Shown: positions 26,396 through 38,077 of the stretch, piece by piece | Layout of the letters: each line of letters opens with the position of its first letter | Position numbering within the stretch: the first letter of the stretch is position 1 | Origin: an uncultured Flavobacteriaceae bacterium | Lineage (GTDB): Bacteria > Bacteroidota > Bacteroidia > Flavobacteriales > Flavobacteriaceae | Assembly: GCA_943789455.1 (NCBI GenBank) | Contig: CALSUE010000001.1 | Location: forward strand, 822,001-886,000 | Length of the DNA stretch: 64,000 nucleotides | Reading direction: 5' to 3' | Translations under genes and position numbers: made by a program | The notes under the pieces: model-generated | What the model was told of the DNA's origin: nothing | Database searches by the model: none | Seen by the model: the letters and a program-made list of their open reading frames with translations, nothing else

Positions 26396-29300
26396 ATGAG
26401 AAAGCTTGTTACTTATTTTATTAAGCATAGTGTAGCTGTTAATATTGTTGTTATTACCTTTTTAATTTTTGGTTTTGTAGGTGTCTATAATCTTAAATCA
26501 TCTTTCTTTCCACTTGTAGACTCCAAAAATATTAATATAAATATTATATACCCAGGTGCCTCTCCCCAAGAAATTGAAGAAGGCGTAGTTCTAAAAATAG
26601 AAGACAATCTTAAGGGACTTAATGGTGTAGAGCGGGTTACCTCCACTTCAAAAGAAAATAGTGGTAGTATTAATGTTGAGATAGAAAAGGGAAAAGATAT
26701 AGACTTCATGCTCTTGGAGGTTAAAAATGCTGTAGACAGAGTTCCTTCTTTTCCAGTAGGAATGGAACCATTGGTTGTGGCCAAAAGACAACCTTCAAGA
26801 CCTACCATTACTTTTTCGGTAAGTGGAGATAAAATTCCGTTAGTAACACTAAAACAAATAGGTAGGCAAATTGAAAATGATTTAAGAGCGATAGACGGTA
26901 TTTCACAAATAGAAACTACAGGTTACCCTGAAGAAGAAATAGAAATAGCAATAAACGAAACAAGCTTACTGGCCTATAATCTATCTTTTGCTGAAGTTTC
27001 ACAAGCCATAAATGAATCTAGCTTAATTACTACAGGAGGTACTATAAAAACAGACTCCGAAGAATATTTAATACGTGCTAATTCTAGGTCTTATTTTGCA
27101 AAGGAATTATCTAACCTCGTTGTAAAGTCTGATCCTTCAGGAAGGATTATCAAACTTAAAGATATTTCGGTTGTAAAAGATCAATTTTCAGAAACTCCTA
27201 ACGCAACTTATTTTAATGGAAATCTATCTATAAATATTACCATTACCAGTACCAATACAGAAGATTTAATTTCATCAGCAAATAAGGTAAATGAATACAT
27301 AGTAGACTTTAATCAAAAATATGATAATGTAGAATTAAATGTAGTAAGTGACTTATCTACAACCTTAGTTCAGAGAACAGAACTTTTAACCGAAAATGCC
27401 ATTATTGGAATGGTATTGGTTTTGATGTTTTTATCGTTGTTTTTAAATACACGTTTGGCTTTTTGGGTTGCATTTGGGTTACCTATTTCATTTTTAGGGA
27501 TGTTTATGTTAGCTGGCTACTTTAATGTAACCATTAATGTTTTATCTCTTTTCGGAATGATTATAGTTATTGGAATTCTGGTTGATGATGGAATTGTTAT
27601 TGCGGAAAATATTTATCAGCATTATGAAAAAGGCAAAACACCAGAACAAGCAGCTGTAGATGGTGTTATGGAAGTACTTCCTGCTATATTATCTGCCATC
27701 TTAACCACCATCATAGCATTTGCCATTTTCTTGTTTTTAGATGGATCTATTGGAGATTTTTTTGGAGAAGTATCAGTAGTTGTTATTTTAACTTTGGTTG
27801 TTTCCTTGGTTGAAGCACTCATTATACTTCCTGCCCATCTGGCTCATTCAAAAGCGCTTCGCAAACAAAAAAATATTCAAAAAAATGGTTTGGCGGGCTT
27901 ATTTCAACGTATTTTCTCAAAATTAAGACTTATTAATACCTACGGAGATAAAATAATGAAATGGCTTCGAGATAAACTTTACAGCCCAAGTCTTAGATTT
28001 ACACTTCAAAACAAATTTCTAATCTTTTCTCTGTTTGTTGTATTTTTAATATTAACAGGTGGTAGTTTTGGTGGTGGAATCATTCGAGGAGCATTTTTCC
28101 CTCAAATAGCTAGTGATCGAATAAGTATCTCGCTAAACATGCCAAACGGTACTAATGAAAAAGTAACTGATAGTATCATCTCGTATATTGAAAAAAAGGC
28201 CATAGAAGCTACCAATGAAATTAACAATGAATATTTGGGCGAAAACCCAGAAAATCATTTGGTGAAAAATTTTATAAAAAAAATTGGACCTGGATCTTCT
28301 GCTGCATCTTTAACAATAAATTTATTACCAGGTGAAGAACGCCCTAATGAAATAACCTCTACACTGGTAACAAATAGAATTGAAGAACGTGTAGGTGCTA
28401 TTTTTGGAATAGAGAGTTTAGTGTTTGGAAGTGGTGGTAATTTTGGTGGTAGACCTGTTTCTGTCTCATTCTTAGGAAACAATATCACTGAACTTAAAGC
28501 AGTAAAATCTGAATTAAAAAAACGTCTACAAAACAATACCTCTTTAAAAGATGTTACCGATAATGATCCTTCAGGAATAAAGGAAATACAATTAAAACTT
28601 AACGAAAAAGCCTATGCATTGGGCTTAAATTTAAGAACGGTAATGAGTCAAGTTCGAGCTGGATTTTTTGGAGCTCAAGCTCAACGATTTCAGCGAGGAC
28701 AAGATGAAATTCGAGTATGGATTAGATACGACAGAAAAAGAAGATCATCCATCAAAAATTTAGATGACATGCGTATCCTAGTTCCAAATGGAAATCGTGT
28801 TCCTCTTAAAGAAATAGCTAGCTATGAGATTAAGCGTGGAGATGTTGCTATCAATCATTTAGAAAGCAGAAGAGAAATTCAAGTTTCAGCAGACATTAAA
28901 GATCCTAAGAAAACAAGTTCAACAGATATTATGGATGAAATTAAGAATGATATCATGCCAGAAATCTTAGCAAAGTACCCTACTGTAACTCCATCTTATG
29001 AAGGGCAAAACAGAGAACAATCTAAACTTACAGATTCATTAACCCCAATTGGGCTATCTGCTCTTTTGTTAATTTATATTGTAATCGCATTTACATTTAG
29101 AAGCTACAGCCAACCCCTATTGTTATTGTTTTTAATTCCTTTCAGTTTACCTGCAGTGGCCTGGGGACACTGGATACATGATTATCCAGTAAATATTTTA
29201 TCGATGCTTGGTATCATTGCTTTAATTGGTATTATGGTAAATGATGGTTTAGTATTAATTGGAAAATTTAATAATAACCTGAGAGAAGGATTGTCTTTTG

Positions 29301-29590
29301 ATGATGCTCTGTACGAGGCAGGTCGTGCTAGGTTTAGAGCTATTTTTCTAACTTCAATAACCACTGTAGCTGGTTTAGCACCTTTAATTTTTGAAGAAAG
29401 TAGACAAGCACAATTTCTAATTCCTATGGCTATATCTATTGCATACGGTATTGGTTTTGCTACAGTACTAACCCTTGTTGTTTTACCAATATTCCTTTCT
29501 TTTAGTAATAATGTAAAAACAACTTTAAAATGGCTTCAAACGGGTAATAAAATTAGTAAAGAAGAGGTAGAACGTGTCACTAGAGAATAA
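26396..29590 (+). CDS. RND family efflux pump permease (AcrB/HAE1-like)
   Basis: 1064 aa inner-membrane proton antiporter. The first helix, VAVNIVVITFLIFGFVGVYNL, is followed by two large periplasmic loops and two six-helix halves. The proton-relay region GILVDDGIVIAENIY in helix 4 keeps both Asp residues; the second half has GIMVNDGLVLIGKFNN. Size and repeats match AcrB/MexB (about 1040 aa). The permease would take up drugs, bile-like detergents or lipids from the periplasm. It forms one operon with the adaptor and TolC genes. The subtype (heavy metal versus hydrophobic) is best read as hydrophobic, because no Met-rich metal sites are seen. Confidence 0.94.
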   Translation: MRKLVTYFIKHSVAVNIVVITFLIFGFVGVYNLKSSFFPLVDSKNININIIYPGASPQEIEEGVVLKIEDNLKGLNGVERVTSTSKENSGSINVEIEKGKDIDFMLLEVKNAVDRVPSFPVGMEPLVVAKRQPSRPTITFSVSGDKIPLVTLKQIGRQIENDLRAIDGISQIETTGYPEEEIEIAINETSLLAYNLSFAEVSQAINESSLITTGGTIKTDSEEYLIRANSRSYFAKELSNLVVKSDPSGRIIKLKDISVVKDQFSETPNATYFNGNLSINITITSTNTEDLISSANKVNEYIVDFNQKYDNVELNVVSDLSTTLVQRTELLTENAIIGMVLVLMFLSLFLNTRLAFWVAFGLPISFLGMFMLAGYFNVTINVLSLFGMIIVIGILVDDGIVIAENIYQHYEKGKTPEQAAVDGVMEVLPAILSAILTTIIAFAIFLFLDGSIGDFFGEVSVVVILTLVVSLVEALIILPAHLAHSKALRKQKNIQKNGLAGLFQRIFSKLRLINTYGDKIMKWLRDKLYSPSLRFTLQNKFLIFSLFVVFLILTGGSFGGGIIRGAFFPQIASDRISISLNMPNGTNEKVTDSIISYIEKKAIEATNEINNEYLGENPENHLVKNFIKKIGPGSSAASLTINLLPGEERPNEITSTLVTNRIEERVGAIFGIESLVFGSGGNFGGRPVSVSFLGNNITELKAVKSELKKRLQNNTSLKDVTDNDPSGIKEIQLKLNEKAYALGLNLRTVMSQVRAGFFGAQAQRFQRGQDEIRVWIRYDRKRRSSIKNLDDMRILVPNGNRVPLKEIASYEIKRGDVAINHLESRREIQVSADIKDPKKTSSTDIMDEIKNDIMPEILAKYPTVTPSYEGQNREQSKLTDSLTPIGLSALLLIYIVIAFTFRSYSQPLLLLFLIPFSLPAVAWGHWIHDYPVNILSMLGIIALIGIMVNDGLVLIGKFNNNLREGLSFDDALYEAGRARFRAIFLTSITTVAGLAPLIFEESRQAQFLIPMAISIAYGIGFATVLTLVVLPIFLSFSNNVKTTLKWLQTGNKISKEEVERVTRE

Positions 29591-29599
29591 ATTAATCAA

Positions 29600-30916
29600 A
29601 TGAAAATTAGAAAAATAATCATAGTTTTTTTATCGTTTTATGTTAGCGCTGTTACTGCTCAAAAAATAGTAACAGTATCTGAGGCTATTGAATTAGCCTT
29701 AGAAAATAATTATGGAATCAAAATTATTTCAAACACTAAAAAAATTGCAAAAAATAATGCTAGTCTTTTAAATTCTGGTTACTTACCAACAGTTACAAGC
29801 ACTTCAGGTGCTACTTTTAACAAAGACAATATTGAAGCAGAATTTGCAAATGGAGAAACTACCCAATTAAATGGTGCTAAAAGTTCTCGATACAACGCTT
29901 CCATAAATTTAAATTACACACTATTTGACGGATTGGGAAGATATTATAATTACAAAAGGTTAAAAGAGACTTATAAATTATCTGAATTACAGGCAAGAGA
30001 GACTATTGAAAATACAATCGCTCAATTATATGCAGTTTATTACAATGTAGCACAAGTATCAGAAAGTGTAAATGTTCTAGAAAGAACGCTTACCATTTCA
30101 AAAGATAGAATTAAAAGAGCCAACTATCAATTTGAATATGGACAAGGAACGATGTTAGATGTATTGAATGCACAGGTAGATGTGAATAATGACAGTATTA
30201 ACCTTATTAATGCAAAACAACAATTGGTGAATACGAAACGTGATTTAAATGTAGTTTTAGGAAATGTAATTAGCTCAGAATTTAATGTAGAAACCTCTAT
30301 TGATTTTAAATTAGATGTAGATCAAAATGACTTAATTAATAAAATGAAGTCAAATAATATTACGCTACTTCAGCTAGATAAAAATATGATGATAAATAAA
30401 TTTATTATTAAGGCTAACAAATCTGGATATTTACCAAGCATTGGATTAACAGGGGCTTATGGATGGAATAAAGGAAATAATAATGCTGCTTCTTTTGTTG
30501 CCGTTTCAACTAATACTGGGCTTTCTGGCGGTCTTAATTTAAGCTGGAATTTATTTGACGGTGGTTCTACAGCTACTCGAGTTACTAATGCAAAAATAGA
30601 TTTAGAAAATAAGGCATTAGAAAAAGAATCTATGATCATAGATATTGAACGTAATTTTAATAATGCTTGGGATGATTATCAAAATAAGTTAGCCATTTTC
30701 CAAGTTCAAGAAAACAATATTCTTACCTCCAAGAATAATTTTAGTAGAACGCAGGAAAAATATAAACTTGGTCAAGCCACATCCATAGAATTTAGACAAG
30801 CTCAATTAAATTTCATCAATTCAGAATTGAATAGGAATCAAGCAAAATATGCTGCAAAAATAGCAGAGATATCTATGTTGCAAATAAGTGGAGAATTATT
30901 AAATATTCAGTTTTAA
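29600..30916 (+). CDS. TolC family outer-membrane efflux channel
   Basis: 438 aa. Signal peptide MKIRKIIIVFLSFYVSAVTAQ. Two repeats of long helices and paired beta strands, e.g. TVSEAIELALENNYGIKII and LNLNYTLFDGLGRYYNYKRL in repeat 1, LNLSWNLFDGGSTATRV in repeat 2, which is the TolC plan. It trimerises to form the outer-membrane and periplasmic tunnel for the adjacent pump. It is last in its operon and followed by a perfectly palindromic terminator shared with carB. Confidence 0.92.
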   Translation: MKIRKIIIVFLSFYVSAVTAQKIVTVSEAIELALENNYGIKIISNTKKIAKNNASLLNSGYLPTVTSTSGATFNKDNIEAEFANGETTQLNGAKSSRYNASINLNYTLFDGLGRYYNYKRLKETYKLSELQARETIENTIAQLYAVYYNVAQVSESVNVLERTLTISKDRIKRANYQFEYGQGTMLDVLNAQVDVNNDSINLINAKQQLVNTKRDLNVVLGNVISSEFNVETSIDFKLDVDQNDLINKMKSNNITLLQLDKNMMINKFIIKANKSGYLPSIGLTGAYGWNKGNNNAASFVAVSTNTGLSGGLNLSWNLFDGGSTATRVTNAKIDLENKALEKESMIIDIERNFNNAWDDYQNKLAIFQVQENNILTSKNNFSRTQEKYKLGQATSIEFRQAQLNFINSELNRNQAKYAAKIAEISMLQISGELLNIQF

Positions 30917-30936
30917 CACCTCTTAACTATTTAATC

Positions 30937-30980
30937 AGTAACAAAAAAAGCAACCATTAATGGTTGCTTTTTTTGTTACT
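30937..30980. terminator. Bidirectional terminator, perfect 44-bp palindrome
   Basis: Bases 30937-30958 are the exact reverse complement of 30959-30980, with GCAACCATT/AATGGTTGC at the core and A/T runs outside. It lies 20 nt after tolC and 13 nt after the convergent carB stop, so it serves both strands. Confidence 0.9.
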
Positions 30981-30993
30981 TCAATAAACGAAC

Positions 30994-33849
30994 CTATTTA
31001 CTTAAATACATCTTACGTTTAGAATATAAATTATAGAATTCATCATCTTTTAAACTATCTATAAACAAAATACTTTCTCCTGTACTTTTCATTTCTGGCC
31101 CTAAAGTTTTATCTACATTAGGAAACTTGTTAAATGAAAATACTGGTTGTTTTATTGCGTACCCATCTAATTGTGGGTTGAAGTTAAAATCTGTTACCTT
31201 CTTCTCTCCTAACATTACCTTAGTCGCGTAATTCACATATGGTTCTTTGTATGCCTTAGCAATAAAAGGAACTGTTCTTGATGCTCTAGGGTTGGCTTCA
31301 ATAATATAAACAATATCATTTTTTATTGCGAATTGGATATTAATTAACCCAACAGTATTTAATTTAGTAGCTATAGTGTTCGTATGATCAATTATTTGCT
31401 GCATTACTAAATCACCAAGGTTGAACGCTGGAAGTGTTGCGTTTGAGTCTCCAGAATGAACACCACAGGGTTCGATATGCTCCATAATACCAATGATATA
31501 TACATTTCCATCGGCATCACAAATGGCATCGGCTTCAGCTTCTATAGCACCATCTAAATAATGATCTAACAATAATTTGTTATTTGGTATTTTACGTAAT
31601 AAGTCTACTACATGTTCTACTAAATCTTCTTTATTGATTACAATTTTCATTCCCTGACCTCCTAAAACATATGAAGGTCTAACCAATATTGGAAAATCTA
31701 ATTCATCTGCCAAAACAAGTGCTTGATCTGCAGATTCTGCTACACCAAATTCTGGAAAAGGAATATTATTTTCTTTTAATAATGTAGAAAAACTACCTCT
31801 ATCTTCAGCTAAATCTAAAGCTTCAAAACTTGTTCCAATTATTTTCACTCCATATTTGGTTAACTTTTCAGCTAATTTAAGAGCTGTTTGACCTCCTAAT
31901 TGAACTATAACCCCTTCAGGTTTTTCGTGTCTAATAATATCATAAATATGTTCCCAAAAAACAGGTTCAAAATACAATTTGTCAGCTGTATCAAAATCTG
32001 TAGAAACAGTTTCTGGGTTACAGTTTATCATGATGGTTTCATAGCCACACTCTGCAGCAGCTAAAACACCATGAACACAACAATAATCAAACTCTATTCC
32101 CTGCCCTATCCTATTAGGACCAGATCCTAAAACAACTATTTTCTTTTTATCGGTAACTACACTTTCATTGTGAACATATACCTCACCAGAAGCTGTTTCT
32201 ACCGCATTTTCAAAAGTTGAATAATAATAAGGTGTTTTGGCTGTAAATTCTGCAGCACAAGTATCTACTAATTTATAGACTCTTTGAACATCAAGTTCCA
32301 CTCTTTTTTTATACACTTGGCTCTCCAAGCAACCTAACATATGTGCAATCTGACGATCTCCATATCCTTTTTGCTTAGCCTCTAATAATAATTCTTTATT
32401 TAATGTATCTATGTTATAGGTCGTTATTTCTTTTTCAAGTTGAAATAACTCTTCATACTGTTTAAGATACCACATATCAATTTTTGTGATATCGTAAATT
32501 TGACTTAATGGTATTCCTAGTGCTATCGCATCATAAATAACGAAAACACGATCCCACGAAGCATTGGTTAACTTATCTATAATTTGATTATAATCTTTAT
32601 ATCCTTTTCCATCAGCACCTAATCCATTTCTTTTAATTTCAAGTGATTGTGTTGCTTTATGAAGAGCTTCCTGAAAAGATCTACCAATCCCCATAACCTC
32701 ACCAACAGCTTTCATCTGAAGCCCTAAAGTTCTATCAGAACCCTCAAATTTATCAAAATTCCAACGAGGGATTTTTACAATAACATAATCTAATGTAGGT
32801 TCAAATAATGCTGAAGTAGACTTGGTGATTTGATTGTCTAATTCATCTAAAGTATAGCCAATAGCAAGTTTAGTTGCTATTTTAGCTATAGGATATCCTG
32901 TAGCTTTACTCGCTAAAGCAGAAGACCGTGAAACACGTGGATTAATTTCAATTGCGATAATCTCCTCTTTTTCATCAGGAGATACAGCAAACTGAACATT
33001 ACAACCCCCTTCAAAATCTCCTATACTACGCATCATTTTAATAGACATGTCTCGCATTTTCTGATAAGTTTTATCAGAAAGAGTCATCGCAGGCGCTACT
33101 GTAATGGAATCTCCAGTATGAATTCCCATAGGATCCATATTCTCTATTGAACAAATGATAACAACATTATCATTTTTATCTCTCAGTAATTCTAATTCAT
33201 ATTCTTTCCATCCCATCATCGCTTTATCAATCATCACTTCATGAATTGGCGAGATTTCAAGACCTCTTCGTAATAATTTATCAAAATCTTCCTCTTCATA
33301 AACAATAGCGGCTCCGGCACCTCCAAGAGTATATGAAGCTCTAATACATAAAGGAAAACCAAATTCTTGAGCAATCTCCTTACCCTTAAGAAAAGATGTC
33401 GCTGTAGCTTGTGGAGCCATACCAACTCCAATCTTTAGCATTAATTCTCTAAATTTCTCTCGATCTTCTGTAATATTAATAGCATCTATATCTACACCAA
33501 TTAATTTAACCTGATGTTCTTCCCATATACCTTTCTCATCTGCCTCTATACAAAGATTTAGAGCTGTTTGCCCACCCATAGTTGGAAGCACAGCATCTAT
33601 TTGAGGGTGTTCTTTCAGTATTTTTATAATAGACTTGGTGGTCAATGGCAATAGATATACATGATCAGCCATTGAGGGATCTGTCATAATCGTTGCCGGA
33701 TTAGAATTGATTAATATGGTTTCAATTCCATCTTCTCTTAAAGATCTGAGAGACTGTGATCCTGAATAATCAAACTCGCAGGCTTGACCTATTACTATTG
33801 GACCTGAACCGATGATTAAAATAGATTTTAATTCCTCTTTTTTTGGCAT
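30994..33849 (-). CDS. carB: Carbamoyl-phosphate synthase large subunit
   Basis: 951 aa enzyme making carbamoyl phosphate from glutamine-derived ammonia, bicarbonate and 2 ATP, for pyrimidines and arginine. Two homologous ATP-grasp halves: the first opens SILIIGSGPIVIGQACEFDY with EINPRVSRSSALASKATGYP, the second opens KKIVVLGSGPNRIGQGIEFD with EANPRASRTVPFIAKAY. E. coli CarB is 1073 aa; here the C-terminal MGS-like allosteric domain is absent, a form I recall as usual in Bacteroidota, so UMP/ornithine control is probably lost. carA is not adjacent. Pyrimidine gene pyrG lies divergently 500 bp away. Confidence 0.95.
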   Translation of the reverse strand: MPKKEELKSILIIGSGPIVIGQACEFDYSGSQSLRSLREDGIETILINSNPATIMTDPSMADHVYLLPLTTKSIIKILKEHPQIDAVLPTMGGQTALNLCIEADEKGIWEEHQVKLIGVDIDAINITEDREKFRELMLKIGVGMAPQATATSFLKGKEIAQEFGFPLCIRASYTLGGAGAAIVYEEEDFDKLLRRGLEISPIHEVMIDKAMMGWKEYELELLRDKNDNVVIICSIENMDPMGIHTGDSITVAPAMTLSDKTYQKMRDMSIKMMRSIGDFEGGCNVQFAVSPDEKEEIIAIEINPRVSRSSALASKATGYPIAKIATKLAIGYTLDELDNQITKSTSALFEPTLDYVIVKIPRWNFDKFEGSDRTLGLQMKAVGEVMGIGRSFQEALHKATQSLEIKRNGLGADGKGYKDYNQIIDKLTNASWDRVFVIYDAIALGIPLSQIYDITKIDMWYLKQYEELFQLEKEITTYNIDTLNKELLLEAKQKGYGDRQIAHMLGCLESQVYKKRVELDVQRVYKLVDTCAAEFTAKTPYYYSTFENAVETASGEVYVHNESVVTDKKKIVVLGSGPNRIGQGIEFDYCCVHGVLAAAECGYETIMINCNPETVSTDFDTADKLYFEPVFWEHIYDIIRHEKPEGVIVQLGGQTALKLAEKLTKYGVKIIGTSFEALDLAEDRGSFSTLLKENNIPFPEFGVAESADQALVLADELDFPILVRPSYVLGGQGMKIVINKEDLVEHVVDLLRKIPNNKLLLDHYLDGAIEAEADAICDADGNVYIIGIMEHIEPCGVHSGDSNATLPAFNLGDLVMQQIIDHTNTIATKLNTVGLINIQFAIKNDIVYIIEANPRASRTVPFIAKAYKEPYVNYATKVMLGEKKVTDFNFNPQLDGYAIKQPVFSFNKFPNVDKTLGPEMKSTGESILFIDSLKDDEFYNLYSKRKMYLSK

Positions 33850-33905
33850 GATTCTATATTTGTGTTTTATGTTTGTAAAAATACTTCGCTAGATGATATA
33901 AAAAA

Positions 33906-33931
33906 AGGTGTTACTTAAAAAAGCAACACCT
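33906..33931 (-). terminator. Terminator after rpmH
   Basis: On the minus strand AGGTGTTGC pairs with GTAACACCT (one G-U) around a T/A loop, followed by TTTTTT. It stops rpmH transcription 25 nt past its stop codon. Confidence 0.8.
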
Positions 33932-33955
33932 ATATTATTAACATATTGTTAATCA

Positions 33956-34117
33956 TTATTTTTTTGGTCTGGATTCAGATGAAACAGATAATTTTTTTCT
34001 CCCTTTGGCTCTTCTTCGAGCTAATACTTTTCTACCATTAGCAGAAGCCATTCTTTCCATGAAACCATGTTTGTTTCTTCTCTTTCTCTTTGATGGCTGA
34101 AACGTTCTTTTCGGCAT
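33956..34117 (-). CDS. rpmH: 50S ribosomal protein L34
   Basis: 53 aa basic protein, too short for many gene finders. It starts [19 protein letters not shown] and continues with the family core [19 protein letters not shown]. The C-terminal tail ([12 protein letters not shown]) is slightly longer than in E. coli L34 (46 aa), as is common in Bacteroidota. It is a structural protein of the large subunit. It is monocistronic, with a consensus promoter 74 nt upstream and a hairpin terminator downstream. It is not next to rnpA or dnaA, in contrast to many other phyla. Confidence 0.96.
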   Translation of the reverse strand: MPKRTFQPSKRKRRNKHGFMERMASANGRKVLARRRAKGRKKLSVSSESRPKK

Positions 34118-34190
34118 TGTCTATATTTTTAAAAAGTATTATTATTTTTTGTTTATTCGTTAACGATTTTCACCTCGCTAAAAGCGTGCG

Positions 34191-34221
34191 CAAATATACA
34201 ACTGTTTTTATTTTTGACAAA
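34191..34221 (-). promoter_or_regulatory. Consensus promoter of rpmH
   Basis: Minus strand TTTG (34218-34221), 19-nt spacer, TATATTTG (34191-34198): an exact -33/-7 match. Start of transcription is predicted near 34185, leaving a leader of about 68 nt. Confidence 0.85.
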
Positions 34222-34299
34222 TCCTAAGTCTAAAAAAATTAAAAATATTTTTAATCTTTACAATTATAGCATTTTGTTACTTAATTTTTAGTGTTTTTG

Positions 34300-35959
<1,660 letters not shown>

Positions 35960-36031
35960 CGGAATACTGTTTGCACTATGTATAATAATTAATTATAATA
36001 TTGATATTCCTGTAATAAGGAGGCATTTTAC

Positions 36032-36039
36032 TACATTTG
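36032..36039 (+). promoter_or_regulatory. Candidate -7 element upstream of yidC
   Basis: TACATTTG fits TAnnTTTG, 56 nt before the yidC ATG. The -33 position reads CCTG, so the match is partial. Confidence 0.35.
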
Positions 36040-36095
36040 TCATCGCTTTTTTAAATATATAGAAAGCAAAAATGACAACTTGACATTTTTAAAAT

Positions 36096-37965
36096 ATGGA
36101 AGAAAAAAAATTTGATGTTAATTCATTTATCGGAATGATTCTTATCGGTGGAATTCTACTTTGGTGGATGAGTTCTACACAACCAGAGATTACTCCAAAT
36201 ACAGAAACAACTACTGAACAAATAATTAATTCTGACGATACAGCGTCTCAAAATAATGCAACTAGTTTGCCACCTGTTATAAATGACTCTCTTAAACAAG
36301 TTGAAATTCAGAATCAATTAGGTGCTTTTGCTTACAGTGTAGTTAACAGTTCCGAAGGAACTACCACATTAGAAAATGAGGTATTACTTCTTAAAATAAA
36401 TAATAAGGGAGGGCAAATAACTGAAGCACTTATAAAAGGGTTTCAAACCTATGATTCATTGCCTTTACACATGATTAAAGACAATAATTCGAGCTTTAAT
36501 ATAAATTTTGGAACCACAGACAATAGAATATTAAACACTAAAGATTTATTTTTTGAGCCTACATTTTCAAATAATGGTTCATCTCAAGTGCTCTCAATGA
36601 AACTGAAAGTATCGGACAATCAGTTTTTAGAATATAGATATGAAATGACCGATGATTATATGGTAAACTTTGCCGTAAGGTCACAAGGGCTTAGCACTGT
36701 AATAAATTCATCTAACACTATTAATTTAGATTGGTCTCTCAAAGGATATCGTCATGAGAAAAGCCTACGAACTGAAAATACAATGTATTCTTATTATTAC
36801 TACAAGTCAGATAATGAGGTTGAATACTTAGGCTTGGAAGATAACGAGGTTGTAAACAATATGGACTGGGTTTCCTATAAGCAACATTTTTTCTCCTCTA
36901 TTTTGGTATCTGACAAAGCTTTCAACAACGCAGCTATTGCCTCTGTCGATTTAGTAAAAGACGAAGCAATAGATACCGTATTTACAAAAAAATATAGTTT
37001 AAACACTCCATTAGAGCTATCTAATGGAGAACTAAATTATAATATGAAGTGGTATTATGGTCCATCGGATTATACTAAATTATCACAATATGAAGGAACT
37101 GATTTAAATGAAACAGCCGATTTAGGTTGGGGTATTTTTGGAACAATTAATAGATGGATATTTATACCCATATTTGGAATGCTAGAAGGTTTTATGGGGA
37201 ATTATGGTTTAATCATAATTTTAATGACAATTGTTGTTAGAATTATTATGTCTCCTCTTGTATACAAATCCTATGTTTCAAGTGCAAAAATGAAAGTAAT
37301 TCGCCCAGAATTAAATGCATTAAATGAAAAATATCCTGGTAAAGAAAATGCGATGAAGCGCCAACAAGAAACCATGGCAGTTCAAAGAAAAGCAGGAGTG
37401 AGTATGTTGTCTGGTTGTATTCCAGCTCTACTTACAAATGCCTGTATTCTTTGCATTATTTAAATTCTTCCCTACAAATTTATCTCTTAGACAGAAAGGG
37501 TTTCTTTGGGCTAATGATTTATCTTCATATGATAGTGTATTCACATTACCTTTTGATATTCCTTGGTACGGAAACCATGTAAGTTTATTTACAATTTTAG
37601 CTTCTACAGCTATATTCTTTTATATGAAAATGAATCAAAGTCAACAAGCAAATATGCAAGCACCTGCTCAAGAGGGAATGCCTGATATGGGTAAAATGAT
37701 GAAATATATGATCTACTTCTCACCTATTATGATGCTGTTTTTCTTTAATAGTTATGCTAGTGGGTTGAGTTTATATTACTTTGTTTCTAACTTGTTAACC
37801 ATTACTATTATGTTAGTGATTAAAAACTTTGTAATTGATGAAGCTAAAATTCATGCTCAAATTGAAGAAAACAAGAAAAAGCCAGAAAAGGAAAAGAGTA
37901 AGTTTAGACAACGATTAGACAGTGCAATGAAACAAGCTCAAGAACAACAAGCAAAAAGAAAATAA
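36096..37965 (+). CDS. yidC: Membrane protein insertase YidC, interrupted by an apparent +1 frameshift
   Basis: Two overlapping frames encode one YidC. Frame 1 (36096-37463) holds the N-terminal helix (IGMILIGGILLWWM), the large periplasmic domain and the start of the insertase core (VSMLSGCIPALL). Frame 2 (37438-37965) resumes exactly where the family continues (QMPVFFALFKFFP, then the last helices and a basic tail). One extra A at about 37434 (CTT-A-CAA-ATG) explains the break; without it the protein would be 622 aa, normal for flavobacteria. YidC is essential, so an assembly error is the first suspicion; reinitiation at the ATG at 37438 is possible. Confidence 0.9.
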
Positions 37966-37981
37966 ACAGATTTCATACTAC

Positions 37982-38021
37982 AAACAAAGAACCCGAAATT
38001 ATATTTCGGGTTCTTTGTTTT
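37982..38021. terminator. Bidirectional terminator between yidC and the MFS gene
   Basis: AAAGAACCCGAAA pairs with TTTCGGGTTCTTT around TTATA; the stem extends by further A-T pairs and ends in a T run. It lies 20 nt after yidC. Confidence 0.85.
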
Positions 38022-38077
38022 TTAATAAGGCGTATAGATTTATAAGTTTCTAACTGTATTATATATCTGGTCTAAAA

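Noticed and set aside
26485..28536. Minus-strand reading frames inside the RND pump
   Set aside because: Composition mirrors the sense codons; no start context, promoter or known domain.
37438..37965. A separate 175-aa gene after yidC
   Set aside because: Its sequence is the exact continuation of YidC after a one-base shift, so it is treated as part of yidC.
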